Origin: Megachile rotundata
Lineage: Eukaryota; Arthropoda; Insecta; Hymenoptera; Megachilidae
Reading direction: 5' to 3'
Assembly: GCF_050947335.1 (NCBI RefSeq)
Contig: NW_027473315.1
Location: 3,906,001 to 3,970,000, forward strand
Length of the DNA stretch: 64,000 nucleotides
Under the pieces are notes generated by a model. It saw only the letters and a program-made list of their open reading frames with translations, had not been told where the DNA came from and ran no database searches. How positions within the stretch are numbered: the first letter of the stretch is position 1; each line of letters opens with the position of its first letter. This document shows, piece by piece, positions 1-12,530 of this stretch. The translations under genes were made by a program, and so were the position numbers.

Positions 1-532
1 CATGATTGTGATTGTATGATTGTGATAGTATGATTGTTTTTGTATGATTGTGATTGTATAGTTGTAATTGTATGATTGCCATCGTATGATTGTGATTGTA
101 TGGTTGTGATTGTATGATTGTGATTATATGATTGTGATTGTATGATAGTGATTGAATGATTGTGAGTGTATGCTTGCGATTGTATGATTGTGATTGTATG
201 ATTGTTTTTGTATGATTGGGATTGTATGATTGTGATTGTATGATTGTGATTGAATGATTGTGAGTGTATGATTGTGATTGTATGATTGCGATCGTATGAT
301 TGTGATTGTTTGACTGCGATTGTATGATTGTGATTGTAAGATTGTGATTGTATGATTGTGATTGTATGATTGTGATCGTATGATTGTTATTGTATGATTG
401 TGGTTGAATGATTGTGAGCGTATTATTGTGATTGTATGATTGCGATCGTATGATTGTGATTGCTTGATTGCGATTGTATGATTGTGATTGTATGATTGTG
501 ATTGTATGACTGTGATTGTATGATTGTGATTG

Positions 533-602
533 TACGATTATGATTGTATGTTTGTGATTGTATGATTGTGATGGTATGATTGTGATTGTCTGATTGTGGT
601 TG
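533..602. repeat. Five-monomer variant cassette (type example)
   Basis: Five successive variant units: TACGATTATGATTG, TATGTTTGTGATTG, TATGATTGTGATGG, consensus, TCTGATTGTGGTTG. The same ordered quintet recurs dozens of times across the window (for example 1333, 2267, 5087, 12363, 13163 and 58943 onward), so it moves as a block. It is a useful landmark for aligning the higher-order copies. In some copies the second unit has reverted to consensus (33127, 36305, 43191, 43471, 47643, 53425 onward). Confidence 0.85.
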
Positions 603-616
603 TATGATTGTGATTG

Positions 617-686
617 TATGATTGCGATCGTATGATTGTGATTGTTTGACTGCGATTGTATGATTGTGATTGTAAGATTGTGATTG
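617..686. repeat. Variant cassette with CGATCG, GACTGCG and TAAG units (type example)
   Basis: Ordered units: TATGATTGCGATCG (617), consensus, TTTGACTGCGATTG (645), consensus, TAAGATTGTGATTG (673). The first unit creates the palindrome CGATCG, the main source of CpG in the array. The word usually follows the five-monomer cassette at 533-602 and recurs throughout the window, including the final kilobase (near 63,663). Confidence 0.8.
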
Positions 687-1974
687 TATGATTGTGATTG
701 TATGATTGTGATTGTGTGATTGTGATTGTATGATTGGGGTAGTATGATTGTGATTGTATGATTGTGATTGTATGATTGTGAATGAATGATTGTGATTGTA
801 TGATTGTGACTGTATGATTGTGATTGAATGATTGTGAGTGTATGATTGTGATTGTTTGACTGCGATTGTATGATTGTGATTGTAAGATTGTGATTGTATG
901 ATTGTGATTGTATGTTTGTGATTGTGTGATTGTGATTGTATGATTGGGATAGTATGATTGTGATTGTATGATTGTGATTGTATGATTGTGAATGAATGAT
1001 TGTGATTGTATGATTGTGACTGTATGATTGTGATTGAATGATTGTGAGTGTATGATTGTGATTGTATGATTGCGATCGTATGATTGTGATTGTATGATTG
1101 TGGTTGTATGATTGTGATTGTATGATTGTGATTGTATGTTTGTGATTGAATGATTGTGAGTGTATGATTGTGATTGTATAATTGTGATTGTATGTTTGTG
1201 ATTGAATGATTGTGAGTGTATGATTGTGATTGTATGATTGCGATCGTATGATTGTGATTGTATGATTGTGGTTGTATGATTGTGATTGTATGATTGTGAT
1301 TGTATGATTGTGATTGTATGATTGTGATTGTACGATTATGATTGTATGTTTGTGATTGTATGATTGTGATGGTATGATTGTGATTGTCTGATTGTGGTTG
1401 TATGATTGTGATTGTATGATTGTGATTTCATGATTGTGATTGTATGATTGTGATTGTATGATTGTGATTGTACGATTGTGATTGTATGATTGTGATTGAA
1501 TGATTGTGAGTGTATGCTTGCGATTGTATGATTGCGATCGTATGATTGTGATTGCTTGATTGCGATTGTATGATTGTGATTGTATGATTGTGATTGTATG
1601 ATTGTGATTGTATGATTGTTATTGTAAGTTTGTGATTGAATGATTGTGAGTGTATGATTGTGATTGTATGATTGCGATCGTATGATTGTGATTGTATGAT
1701 TGTGGTTGTATGATTGTGATTGTATGATTGTGATTGTATGATTGTGATTGTATGATTGTGATTGTATGATTGTGATTGTATGATTGTGATCGTATGATTG
1801 TCATTGTATGATTGTGATTGAATGGTTGTGAGTGTATGATTGTGATTGTATGATTGCGATCGTATGATTGTGATTGCTTGATTGCGATTGTATTATTGTG
1901 ATTGTATGATTGTGATCGTATGATTGTTATTGTATGATTGTGAATGAAAGATTGTGATTGTATGATTGTGACTG

Positions 1975-2058
1975 TATGATTGTGATAGTATGATTGTTTT
2001 TGTATGATTGTGATTCTATAGTAGTAAATGTATGATTGTGATCGTATGGTTGTTATTG
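1975..2058. repeat. Cassette with the most diverged monomer, TATAGTAGTAAATG (type example)
   Basis: Ordered units: TATGATTGTGATAG, TATGATTGTTTTTG, TATGATTGTGATTC, TATAGTAGTAAATG, TATGATTGTGATCG, TATGGTTGTTATTG. The fourth unit differs from consensus at five of fourteen positions; its common sister form, TATAGTAGTAATTG, differs at four. The word recurs throughout the window, with TATGATTG or TATGGTTG in the last unit. It supplies many of the CTA and TTA triplets that end - strand open frames. Confidence 0.8.
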
Positions 2059-4410
2059 TATGATTGTGATTGAATGGTTGTGAGTGTATGATTGTGATTG
2101 TATAATTGTGATTGTATGTTTGTGATTGAATGATTGTGAGTGTATGATTGTGATTGTATGATTGCGATCGTATGATTGTGATTGTATGATTGTGGTTGTA
2201 TGATTGTGATTGTATGATTGTGATTGTATGATTGTGATTGTATGATTGTGATTGTACGATTATGATTGTATGTTTGTGATTGTATGATTGTGATGGTATG
2301 ATTGTGATTGTCTGATTGTGGTTGTATGATTGTGATTGTATGATTGCGATCGTATGATTGTGATTGTATGATTGTGATTGTATGATTGTGATTGCATGAT
2401 TGTGATTGTATGATTGTGATTGTATGATTGTGATTGTATGATTGTGATAGTATGATTGTGATTGTATGATTGTTCTTGTATGATTGTGATTCTATAGTAG
2501 TAATTGTATGATTGTGATCGTATGATTGTTATTGTATGATTGTGATTGAATGATTGTGATTGCTTGATCGCGATTGTATGATTGTGATTGTATGATTGTG
2601 ATCGTATGATTGTTATTGTATGATTGTGATTGAATGGTTGTGAGTGTATGATTGTGACTGTATGATTGCGATCGTATGATTGTGATTGCTTGATTGCGAT
2701 TGTATTATTGTGATTGTATGATTGTGATTGTATGATTGTGGTTGTATGATTGTGATTGTATGATTGTGATCGTATGATTGTGATTGTATGATTGTGATTG
2801 AATGATTGTGAGTGTATGATTGTGATTGTATGATTGCGATCGTATGATTGTGATTGTTTGATTGCGATTCTATAGTAGTAATTGTATGATTGTGATCGTA
2901 TGATTGTTATTGTATGATTGTGATTGAATGATTTTGAGTGTATGATTGTGATTGTATGATTGCGATCGTATGATTGTGATTGAATGATTGTGAGTGTATG
3001 ATTGCGATTGTATGATTGTGATAGTATGATTGTTTTTGTATGATTGTGATTGTATAGTGGTAATTGTATGATTGTGATTGTATGATTGTGATTGTATGAT
3101 TGTGATTGAATGATTGTGAGTGTATGATTGTGATTGTATGATTGCGATCGTATGATTGTTATTGTTTGACTGCGATTGTAAGATTGTGATTGTATGATTG
3201 CGATCGTATGATTTTGATTGTATGATTGTGGTTGTATGATTGTGATTGTATGATTGTGATTGTATGATTGTGATGGTATGATTGTGATTGTCTGATTGTG
3301 GTTGTATGATTGTGATTGTATGATTGCGATCGTATGACTGTGATTGTTTGACTGCGATTGTATGATTGTGATTGTAAGATTGTGATTGTATGATTGTGAT
3401 TGTATGATTGTGATTTCATGATTGTGATTGTATGATTGTGATTGTATGATTGTGATTGTACGATTGTGATTGTATGATTGTGATTGAATGGTTGTGAGTG
3501 TATGATTGTGATTGTATGATTGCGATCGTATGATTGTGATTGCTTGATTGCGATTGTATTATTGTGATTGTATGATTGTGATTGTATGATTGTGGTTGTA
3601 TGATTGTGATTGTATGATTGTGATCGTATGATTGTGATTGTATGATTGTGATTGAATGATTGTGAGTGTATGATTGTGATTGTATGATTGCGATCGTATG
3701 ATTGTGATTGTTTGATTGCGATTCTATAGTAGTAATTGTATGATTGTGATCGTATGATTGTTATTGTATGATTGTGATTGAATGATTTTGAGTTAATGAT
3801 TGTGATTGTATGATTGCGATCGTATGATTGTGATTGAATGATTGTGAGTGTATGCTTGCGATTGTATGATTGTGATAGTATGATTGTGATTGTATGATTG
3901 TGATTGTATGATTGTGATTGAATGATTGTGAGTGTATGATTGTGATTGTATGATTGCGATCGTATGATTGTGATTGTATGATTGTGGTTGTATGATTGTG
4001 ATTGTATGATTGTGATTGTATGACTGTGATTGTATGATTGTGATTGTACGATTATGATTGTATGTTTGTGATTGTATGATTGTGATGGTATGATTGTGAT
4101 TGTCTGATTGTGGTTGTATGATTGTGATAGTATGATTGCGATCGTATGACTGTGATTGTTTGACTGCGATTGTATGATTGTGATCGTATGATTGTTATTG
4201 TATGATTGTGATTGAATGATTGTGATTGCTTGATCGCGATTGTATGATTGTGATTGTATGATTGTGATTGTATGATTGTGATTGTATGATTGTGATCGTA
4301 TGATTGTTATTGTATGTTTGTGATTGAATGGTTGTGAGTGTATGATTGTGATTGTATGATTGCGATCGTATGATTGTGATTGTATGATTGTGATTGTATG
4401 ATTGTGATTG

Positions 4411-4536
4411 TGTGATTGTGATTGTGTGATTGTGATTGTGTGATTGTGATTGTGTGATTGTGATTGTGTGATTGTGATTGTGTGATTGTGATTGTGTGAT
4501 TGTGATTGTGTGATTGTGATTGTGTGATTGTGATTG
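4411..4536. repeat. Homogeneous TG-variant run, 9 units
   Basis: Nine successive copies of TGTGATTGTGATTG (A to G at monomer position 2), flanked by TATGATTG units. It is a local expansion inside repeat B, and its unit number differs in every block-B copy. Confidence 0.93.
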
Positions 4537-6650
4537 TATGATTGCGATCGTATGATTGTGATTGTTTGACTGCGATTGTATGATTGTGATTGTAAGATTG
4601 TGATTGTATGATTGTGATTGTATGATTGTGATCGTATGATTGTTATTGTATGATTGTGGTTGAATGATTGTTTTTGTATGATTGTGATTCTATAGTAGTA
4701 ATTGTATGATTGTGATCGTATGGTTGTTATTGTATGATTGTGATTGAATGATTGTGAGTGTATGATTGTGATTGTATGATTGTGATTGTATGATTGTGAT
4801 TGAATGATTGTGAGTGTATGATTGTGATTGTATGATTGCGATCGTATGATTGTGATTGTTTGACTGCGATTGTATGATTGTGATTGTAAGATTGTGATTG
4901 TATGATTGTGATTGTATGATTGTGATCGTATGATTGTTATTGTATGATTGTGGTTGAATGATTGTGAGCGTATTATTGTGATTGTATGATTGCGATCGTA
5001 TGATTGTGATTGCTTGATTGCGATTGTATGATTGTGATTGTATGATTGTGATTGTATGACTGTGATTGTATGATTGTGATTGTACGATTATGATTGTATG
5101 TTTGTGATTGTATGATTGTGATGGTATGATTGTGATTGTCTGATTGTGGTTGTATGATTGTGATTGTATGATTGCGATCGTATGATTGTGATTGTTTGAC
5201 TGCGATTGTATGATTGTGATTGTAAGATTGTGATTGTATGATTGTGATTGTATGTTTGTGATTGTGTGATTGTGATTGTATGATTGGGATAGTATGATTG
5301 TGATTGTATGATTGTGATTGTATGATTGTGAATGAATGATTGTGATTGTATGATTGTGACTGTATGATTGTGATTGAATGATTGTGAGTGTATGATTGTG
5401 ATTGTTTGACTGCGATTGTATGATTGTGATTGTAAGATTGTGATTGTATGATTGTGATTGTATGATTGTGATTGTGTGATTGTGATTGTATGATTGGGAT
5501 AGTATGATTGTGATTGTATGATTGTGATTGTATGATTGTGAATGAATGATTGTGATTGTATGATTGTGACTGTATGATTGTGATTCAATGATTGTGAGTG
5601 TATGATTGTGATTGTATGATTGCGATCGTATGATTGTGATTGTATGATTGTGGTTGTATGATTGTGATTGTATGATTGTGATTGTATGTTTGTGATTGAA
5701 TGATTGTGAGTGTATGATTGTGATTGTATAAATGTGATTGTATGTTTGTGATTGAATGATTGTGAGTGTATGATTGTGATTGTTTGACTGCGATTGTATG
5801 ATTGTGATTGTAAGATTGTGATTGTATGATTGTGATTGTATGATTGTGATTGTGTGATTGTGATTGTATGATTGCGATCGTATGATTGTGATTGTATGAT
5901 TGTGGTTGTATGATTGTGATTGTATGATTGTGATTGTATGATTGTGATTGTATGATTGTGATTGTACGATTATGATTGTATGTTTGTGATTGTATGATTG
6001 TGATGGTATGATTGTGATTGTCTGATTGTGGTTGTATGATTGTGATTGTATGATTGTGATTTCATGATTGTGATTGTATGATTGTGATTGTATGATTGTG
6101 ATTGTACGATTGTGATTGTATGATTGTGATTGAATGATTGTGAGTGCATGTTTGCGATTGTATGATTGCGATCGTATGATTGTGATTGCTTGATTGCGAT
6201 TGTATGATTGTGATAGTATGATTGTGATGGTATGATTGTGATTGTATGATTGTGATTGTATAATTATGATTGTATGATTGTGATTGCATGATTGTGATTG
6301 TATGATTGTGACTGCATGATTGTGATTGTATGATTGTGATAGTATGATTGTTTTTGTATGATTGTGATTGTATAGTAGTAAATGTATGATTGTGATCGTA
6401 TGGTTGTTATTGTATGATTGTGATTGAATGATTGTGAGTGTATGATTGTGATTGTATGATTGCGATCGTATGATTGTGATTGTTTGACTGCGATTGTATG
6501 ATTGTGATCGTAAGATTGTGATTGTATGATTGTGATTGTATGATTGTGATCGTATGATTGTTATTGCATGATTGTGATTGAATGATTGTGATTGCTTGAT
6601 TGCGATTGTATGATTGTGATTGTATGATTGTGATTGTATGATTGTGATCG

Positions 6651-9600
6651 TATGATTGTGATTGCTTGATTGCGATTGTATTATTGTGATTGTATGATTG
6701 TGATCGTATGATTGTTATTGTATGATTGTGAATGAAAGATTGTGATTGTATGATTGTGACTGTATGATTGTGATAGTATGATTGTTTTTGTATGATTGTG
6801 ATTCTATAGTAGTAAATGTATGATTGTGATCGTATGGTTGTTATTGTATGATTGTGATTGAATGGTTGTGAGTGTATGATTGTGATTGTATAATTGTGAT
6901 TGTATGTTTGTGATTGAATGATTGTGAGTGTATGATTGTGATTGTATGATTGCGATCGTATGATTGTGATTGTATGATTGTGGTTGTATGATTGTGATTG
7001 TATGATTGTGATTGTATGATTGTGATTGTATGATTGTGATTGTACGATTATGATTGTATGTTTGTGATTGTATGATTGTGATGGTATGATTGTGATTGTC
7101 TGATTGTGGTTGTATGATTGTGATTGTATGATTGCGATCGTATGATTGTGATTGTATGATTGTGATTGTATGATTGTGATTGCATGATTGTGATTGTATG
7201 ATTGTGATTGTATGATTGTGATTGTATGATTGTGATAGTATGATTGTGATTGTATGATTGTTCTTGTATGATTGTGATTCTATAGTAGTAATTGTATGAT
7301 TGTGATCGTATGATTGTTATTGTATGATTGTGATTGAATGATTGTGATTGCTTGATCGCGATTGTATGATTGTGATTGTATGATTGTGATCGTATGATTG
7401 TTATTGTATGATTGTGATTGAATGGTTGTGAGTGTATGATTGTGACTGTATGATTGCGATCGTATGATTGTGATTGCTTGATTGCGATTGTATTATTGTG
7501 ATTGTATGATTGTGATTGTATGATTGTGGTTGTATGATTGTGATTGTATGATTGTGATCGTATGATTGTGATTGTATGATTGTGATTGAATGATTGTGAG
7601 TGTATGATTGTGATTGTATGATTGCGATCGTATGATTGTGATTGTTTGATTGCGATTCTATAGTAGTAATTGTATGATTGTGATCGTATGATTGTTATTG
7701 TATGATTGTGATTGAATGATTTTGAGTGTATGATTGTGATTGTATGATTGCGATCGTATGATTGTGATTGAATGATTGTGAGTGTATGATTGCGATTGTA
7801 TGATTGTGATAGTATGATTGTTTTTGTATGATTGTGATTGTATAGTGGTAATTGTATGATTGTGATTGTATGATTGTGATTGTATGATTGTGATTGAATG
7901 ATTGTGAGTGTATGATTGTGATTGTATGATTGCGATCGTATGATTGTTATTGTTTGACTGCGATTGTAAGATTGTGATTGTATGATTGCGATCGTATGAT
8001 TTTGATTGTATGATTGTGGTTGTATGATTGTGATTGTATGATTGTGATTGTATGATTGTGATGGTATGATTGTGATTGTCTGATTGTGGTTGTATGATTG
8101 TGATTGTATGATTGCGATCGTATGACTGTGATTGTTTGACTGCGATTGTATGATTGTGATTGTAAGATTGTGATTGTATGATTGTGATTGTATGATTGTG
8201 ATTTCATGATTGTGATTGTATGATTGTGATTGTATGATTGTGATTGTACGATTGTGATTGTATGATTGTGATTGAATGGTTGTGAGTGTATGATTGTGAT
8301 TGTATGATTGCGATCGTATGATTGTGATTGCTTGATTGCGATTGTATTATTGTGATTGTATGATTGTGATTGTATGATTGTGGTTGTATGATTGTGATTG
8401 TATGATTGTGATCGTATGATTGTGATTGTATGATTGTGATTGAATGATTGTGAGTGTATGATTGTGATTGTATGATTGCGATCGTATGATTGTGATTGTT
8501 TGATTGCGATTCTATAGTAGTAATTGTATGATTGTGATCGTATGATTGTTATTGTATGATTGTGATTGAATGATTTTGAGTTAATGATTGTGATTGTATG
8601 ATTGCGATCGTATGATTGTGATTGAATGATTGTGAGTGTATGCTTGCGATTGTATGATTGTGATAGTATGATTGTGATTGTATGATTGTGATTGTATGAT
8701 TGTGATTGAATGATTGTGAGTGTATGATTGTGATTGTATGATTGCGATCGTATGATTGTGATTGTATGATTGTGGTTGTATGATTGTGATTGTATGATTG
8801 TGATTGTATGACTGTGATTGTATGATTGTGATTGTACGATTATGATTGTATGTTTGTGATTGTATGATTGTGATGGTATGATTGTGATTGTCTGATTGTG
8901 GTTGTATGATTGTGATAGTATGATTGCGATCGTATGACTGTGATTGTTTGACTGCGATTGTATGATTGTGATCGTATGATTGTTATTGTATGATTGTGAT
9001 TGAATGATTGTGATTGCTTGATCGCGATTGTATGATTGTGATTGTATGATTGTGATTGTATGATTGTGATTGTATGATTGTGATCGTATGATTGTTATTG
9101 TATGTTTGTGATTGAATGGTTGTGAGTGTATGATTGTGATTGTATGATTGCGATCGTATGATTGTGATTGTATGATTGTGATTGTATGATTGTGATTGTG
9201 TGATTGTGATTGTGTGATTGTGATTGTGTGATTGTGATTGTGTGATTGTGATTGTGTGATTGTGATTGTGTGATTGTGATTGTGTGATTGTGATTGTGTG
9301 ATTGTGATTGTGTGATTGTGATTGTGTGATTGTGATTGTATGATTGCGATCGTATGATTGTGATTGTTTGACTGCGATTGTATGATTGTGATTGTAAGAT
9401 TGTGATTGTATGATTGTGATTGTATGATTGTGATCGTATGATTGTTATTGTATGATTGTGGTTGAATGATTGTTTTTGTATGATTGTGATTCTATAGTAG
9501 TAATTGTATGATTGTGATCGTATGGTTGTTATTGTATGATTGTGATTGAATGATTGTGAGTGTATGATTGTGATTGTATGATTGTGATTGTATGATTGTG

Positions 9601-11438
9601 ATTGAATGATTGTGAGTGTATGATTGTGATTGTATGATTGCGATCGTATGATTGTGATTGTTTGACTGCGATTGTATGATTGTGATTGTAAGATTGTGAT
9701 TGTATGATTGTGATTGTATGATTGTGATCGTATGATTGTTATTGTATGATTGTGGTTGAATGATTGTGAGCGTATTATTGTGATTGTATGATTGCGATCG
9801 TATGATTGTGATTGCTTGATTGCGATTGTATGATTGTGATTGTATGATTGTGATTGTATGACTGTGATTGTATGATTGTGATTGTACGATTATGATTGTA
9901 TGTTTGTGATTGTATGATTGTGATGGTATGATTGTGATTGTCTGATTGTGGTTGTATGATTGTGATTGTATGATTGCGATCGTATGATTGTGATTGTTTG
10001 ACTGCGATTGTATGATTGTGATTGTAAGATTGTGATTGTATGATTGTGATTGTATGTTTGTGATTGTGTGATTGTGATTGTATGATTGGGATAGTATGAT
10101 TGTGATTGTATGATTGTGATTGTATGATTGTGAATGAATGATTGTGATTGTATGATTGTGACTGTATGATTGTGATTGAATGATTGTGAGTGTATGATTG
10201 TGATTGTTTGACTGCGATTGTATGATTGTGATTGTAAGATTGTGATTGTATGATTGTGATTGTATGATTGTGATTGTGTGATTGTGATTGTATGATTGGG
10301 ATAGTATGATTGTGATTGTATGATTGTGATTGTATGATTGTGAATGAATGATTGTGATTGTATGATTGTGACTGTATGATTGTGATTGAATGATTGTGAG
10401 TGTATGATTGTGATTGTATGATTGCGATCGTATGATTGTGATTGTATGATTGTGGTTGTATGATTGTGATTGTATGATTGTGATTGTATGTTTGTGATTG
10501 AATGATTGTGAGTGTATGATTGTGATTGTATAAATGTGATTGTATGTTTGTGATTGAATGATTGTGAGTGTATGATTGTGATTGTTTGACTGCGATTGTA
10601 TGATTGTGATTGTAAGATTGTGATTGTATGATTGTGATTGTATGATTGTGATTGTGTGATTGTGATTGTATGATTGCGATCGTATGATTGTGATTGTATG
10701 ATTGTGGTTGTATGATTGTGATTGTATGATTGTGATTGTATGATTGTGATTGTATGATTGTGATTGTACGATTATGATTGTATGTTTGTGATTGTATGAT
10801 TGTGATGGTATGATTGTGATTGTCTGATTGTGGTTGTATGATTGTGATTGTATGATTGTGATTTCATGCTTGTGATTGTATGATTGTGATTGTATGATTG
10901 TGATTGTACGATTGTGATTGTATGATTGTGATTGAATGATTGTGAGTGCATGTTTGCGATTGTATGATTGCGATCGTATGATTGTGATTGCTTGATTGCG
11001 ATTGTATGATTGTGATAGTATGATTGTGATGGTATGATTGTGATTGTATGATTGTGATTGTATAATTATGATTGTATGATTGTGATTGCATGATTGTGAT
11101 TGTATGATTGTGACTGCATGATTGTGATTGTATGATTGTGATAGTATGATTGTTTTTGTATGATTGTGATTGTATAGTAGTAAATGTATGATTGTGATCG
11201 TATGGTTGTTATTGTATGATTGTGATTGAATGATTGTGAGTGTATGATTGTGATTGTATGATTGCGATCGTATGATTGTGATTGTTTGACTGCGATTGTA
11301 TGATTGTGATCGTAAGATTGTGATTGTATGATTGTGATTGTATGATTGTGATCGTATGATTGTTATTGCATGATTGTGATTGAATGATTGTGATTGCTTG
11401 ATTGCGATTGTATGATTGTGATTGTATGATTGTGATTG
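6651..11438. repeat. 4.8-kb higher-order repeat B, copy 2
   Basis: 342 monomers, a nearly identical tandem copy of 1863-6636. The junction lies in the unit at 6637-6650 (TATGATTGTGATCG), which has a left part like the end of copy 1 and a right part like its start, as expected for an unequal-exchange breakpoint. Few substitutions separate the copies (for example TTCATGCT here versus TTCATGAT near 6062). Confidence 0.88.
9199..9338. repeat. Homogeneous TG-variant run, 10 units
   Basis: Ten successive TGTGATTGTGATTG units, at the position equivalent to 4411-4536. The extra unit accounts exactly for the shift of copy offset from 4,788 to 4,802 bp. Confidence 0.93.
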
Positions 11439-12530
11439 TATGATTGTGATTGCATGATTGTGATTGTATGATTGTGATTGTATGATTGTGATTGTATGAT
11501 TGTGATTGTATGATTGGGATAGTATGATTGTGATTGTATGATTGTGATTGTATGATTGTGAATGAATGATTGTGATTGTATGATTGTGACTGTATGATTG
11601 TGATAGTATGATTGTTTTTGTATGATTGTGATTCTATAGTAGTAAATGTATGATTGTGATCGTATGGTTGTTATTGTATGATTGTGATTGAATGATTGTG
11701 AGTGTATGATTGTGATTGTATAATTGTGATCGTATGATTGTGATTGCTTGATTGCGATTGTATTATTGTGATTGTATGATTGTGATTGTATGATTGTGGT
11801 TGTATGATTGTGATTGTATGATTGTGATTGTTTGATTGCGATTCCATAGTAGTAATTGTATGATTGTGATCGTATGATTGTTATTGTATGATTGTGATTG
11901 AATGATTTTGAGTGTATGATTGTGATTGTATGATTGCGATCGTATGATTGCGATTGAATGATTCTGATTGTTTGATTGCGATTGTATGATTGTGATTGTA
12001 TGATTGTTTTTGTATGATTGTGATTACATAGTAGTAATTGTATGATTGTGATTGTATGATTGTTATTGTATGATTGTGATTGAATGATTGTTTTTGTATG
12101 ATTGTGATTCTATAGTAGTAATTGTATGATTGTGATCGTATGGTTGTTATTGTATGATTGTGATTGAATGATTGTGAGTGTATGATTGTGATTGTATAAT
12201 TGTGATTGGATGTTTGTGATTGAATGATTGTGAGTGTATGACTGTGATTGTATGATTGCGATCGTATGATTGTGATTGTATGATTGTGGTTGTATGATTG
12301 TGATTGTATGATTGTGATTGTATGATTGTGATTGTATGATTGTGATTGTATGATTGTGATTGTACGATTATGATTGTATGTTTGTGATTGTATGATTGTG
12401 ATGGTATGATTGTGATTGTCTGATTGTGGTTGTATGATTGTGATTGTATGATTGCGATCGTATGATTGTGATTGTTTGACTGCGATTGTATGATTGTGAT
12501 TGTAAGATTGTGATTGTATGATTGTGATTG
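11439..12530. repeat. Higher-order block C, copy 1
   Basis: 1,092 bp matching 19377-20482, with offset 7,938 rising to 7,952 bp after one extra consensus unit in the later copy (near 19490). A distinctive word with GATTACATAG replaces the usual GATTCTATAG at 12022-12031. After 12530 the two loci diverge: this one continues into TG-type and GGGGTAG units. Confidence 0.84.

Larger units (their letters stand above)
533..2338. repeat. Higher-order block A, copy 1
   Basis: This 1,806-bp block (129 monomers) matches 12363-14168 at a constant offset of 11,830 bp (845 monomers). Variant words occur in the same order, including the GGGGTAG-bearing unit near 731 and the TTCA-bearing unit at 1427-1430. 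Only scattered substitutions were seen between the copies (for example TAAG versus TATG near 1625). A third, more diverged copy lies near 58.9-60.7 kb. Bases 1-532 hold the same kinds of variant monomers but have no assigned partner. Confidence 0.8.
1863..6636. repeat. 4.8-kb higher-order repeat B, copy 1
   Basis: A block of 341 monomers duplicated in direct tandem at 6651-11438. The offset is 4,788 bp (342 monomers) up to the TG-variant run and 4,802 bp after it, because the run has 9 units here and 10 in the next copy. The shared rare unit AATGAAAG (1943 and 6731) fixes the alignment. The open frame at 3159-3419 is repeated identically at 7947-8207. One visible difference is TTCAATG here versus TTGAATG in the next copy (near 5585). 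Confidence 0.88.

Noticed and set aside
617..630. Hairpins, tRNA or terminators around CGATCG
   Set aside because: The palindrome is only six bases and its flanks are C-free, so no stem can extend; no cloverleaf or terminator structure is possible on this composition.
735..738. G-quadruplex potential at GGGG/GGG-bearing units
   Set aside because: G-runs of three or more are isolated single tracts (near 735, 955, 12565), far too sparse to form a quadruplex.
2003..2030. TATA-box or promoter at the CTATAG word
   Set aside because: The word is one more substituted monomer copied throughout the array, with no adjacent gene or initiator.
4411..4536. CRISPR-like array (regular short repeats)
   Set aside because: Repeats are directly contiguous with no unique spacers, and the unit is 14 bp; no cas genes occur.
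4411..4536. Z-DNA-forming TG tract
   Set aside because: TG alternation is interrupted by GATT every few bases, so no long alternating purine-pyrimidine run exists.
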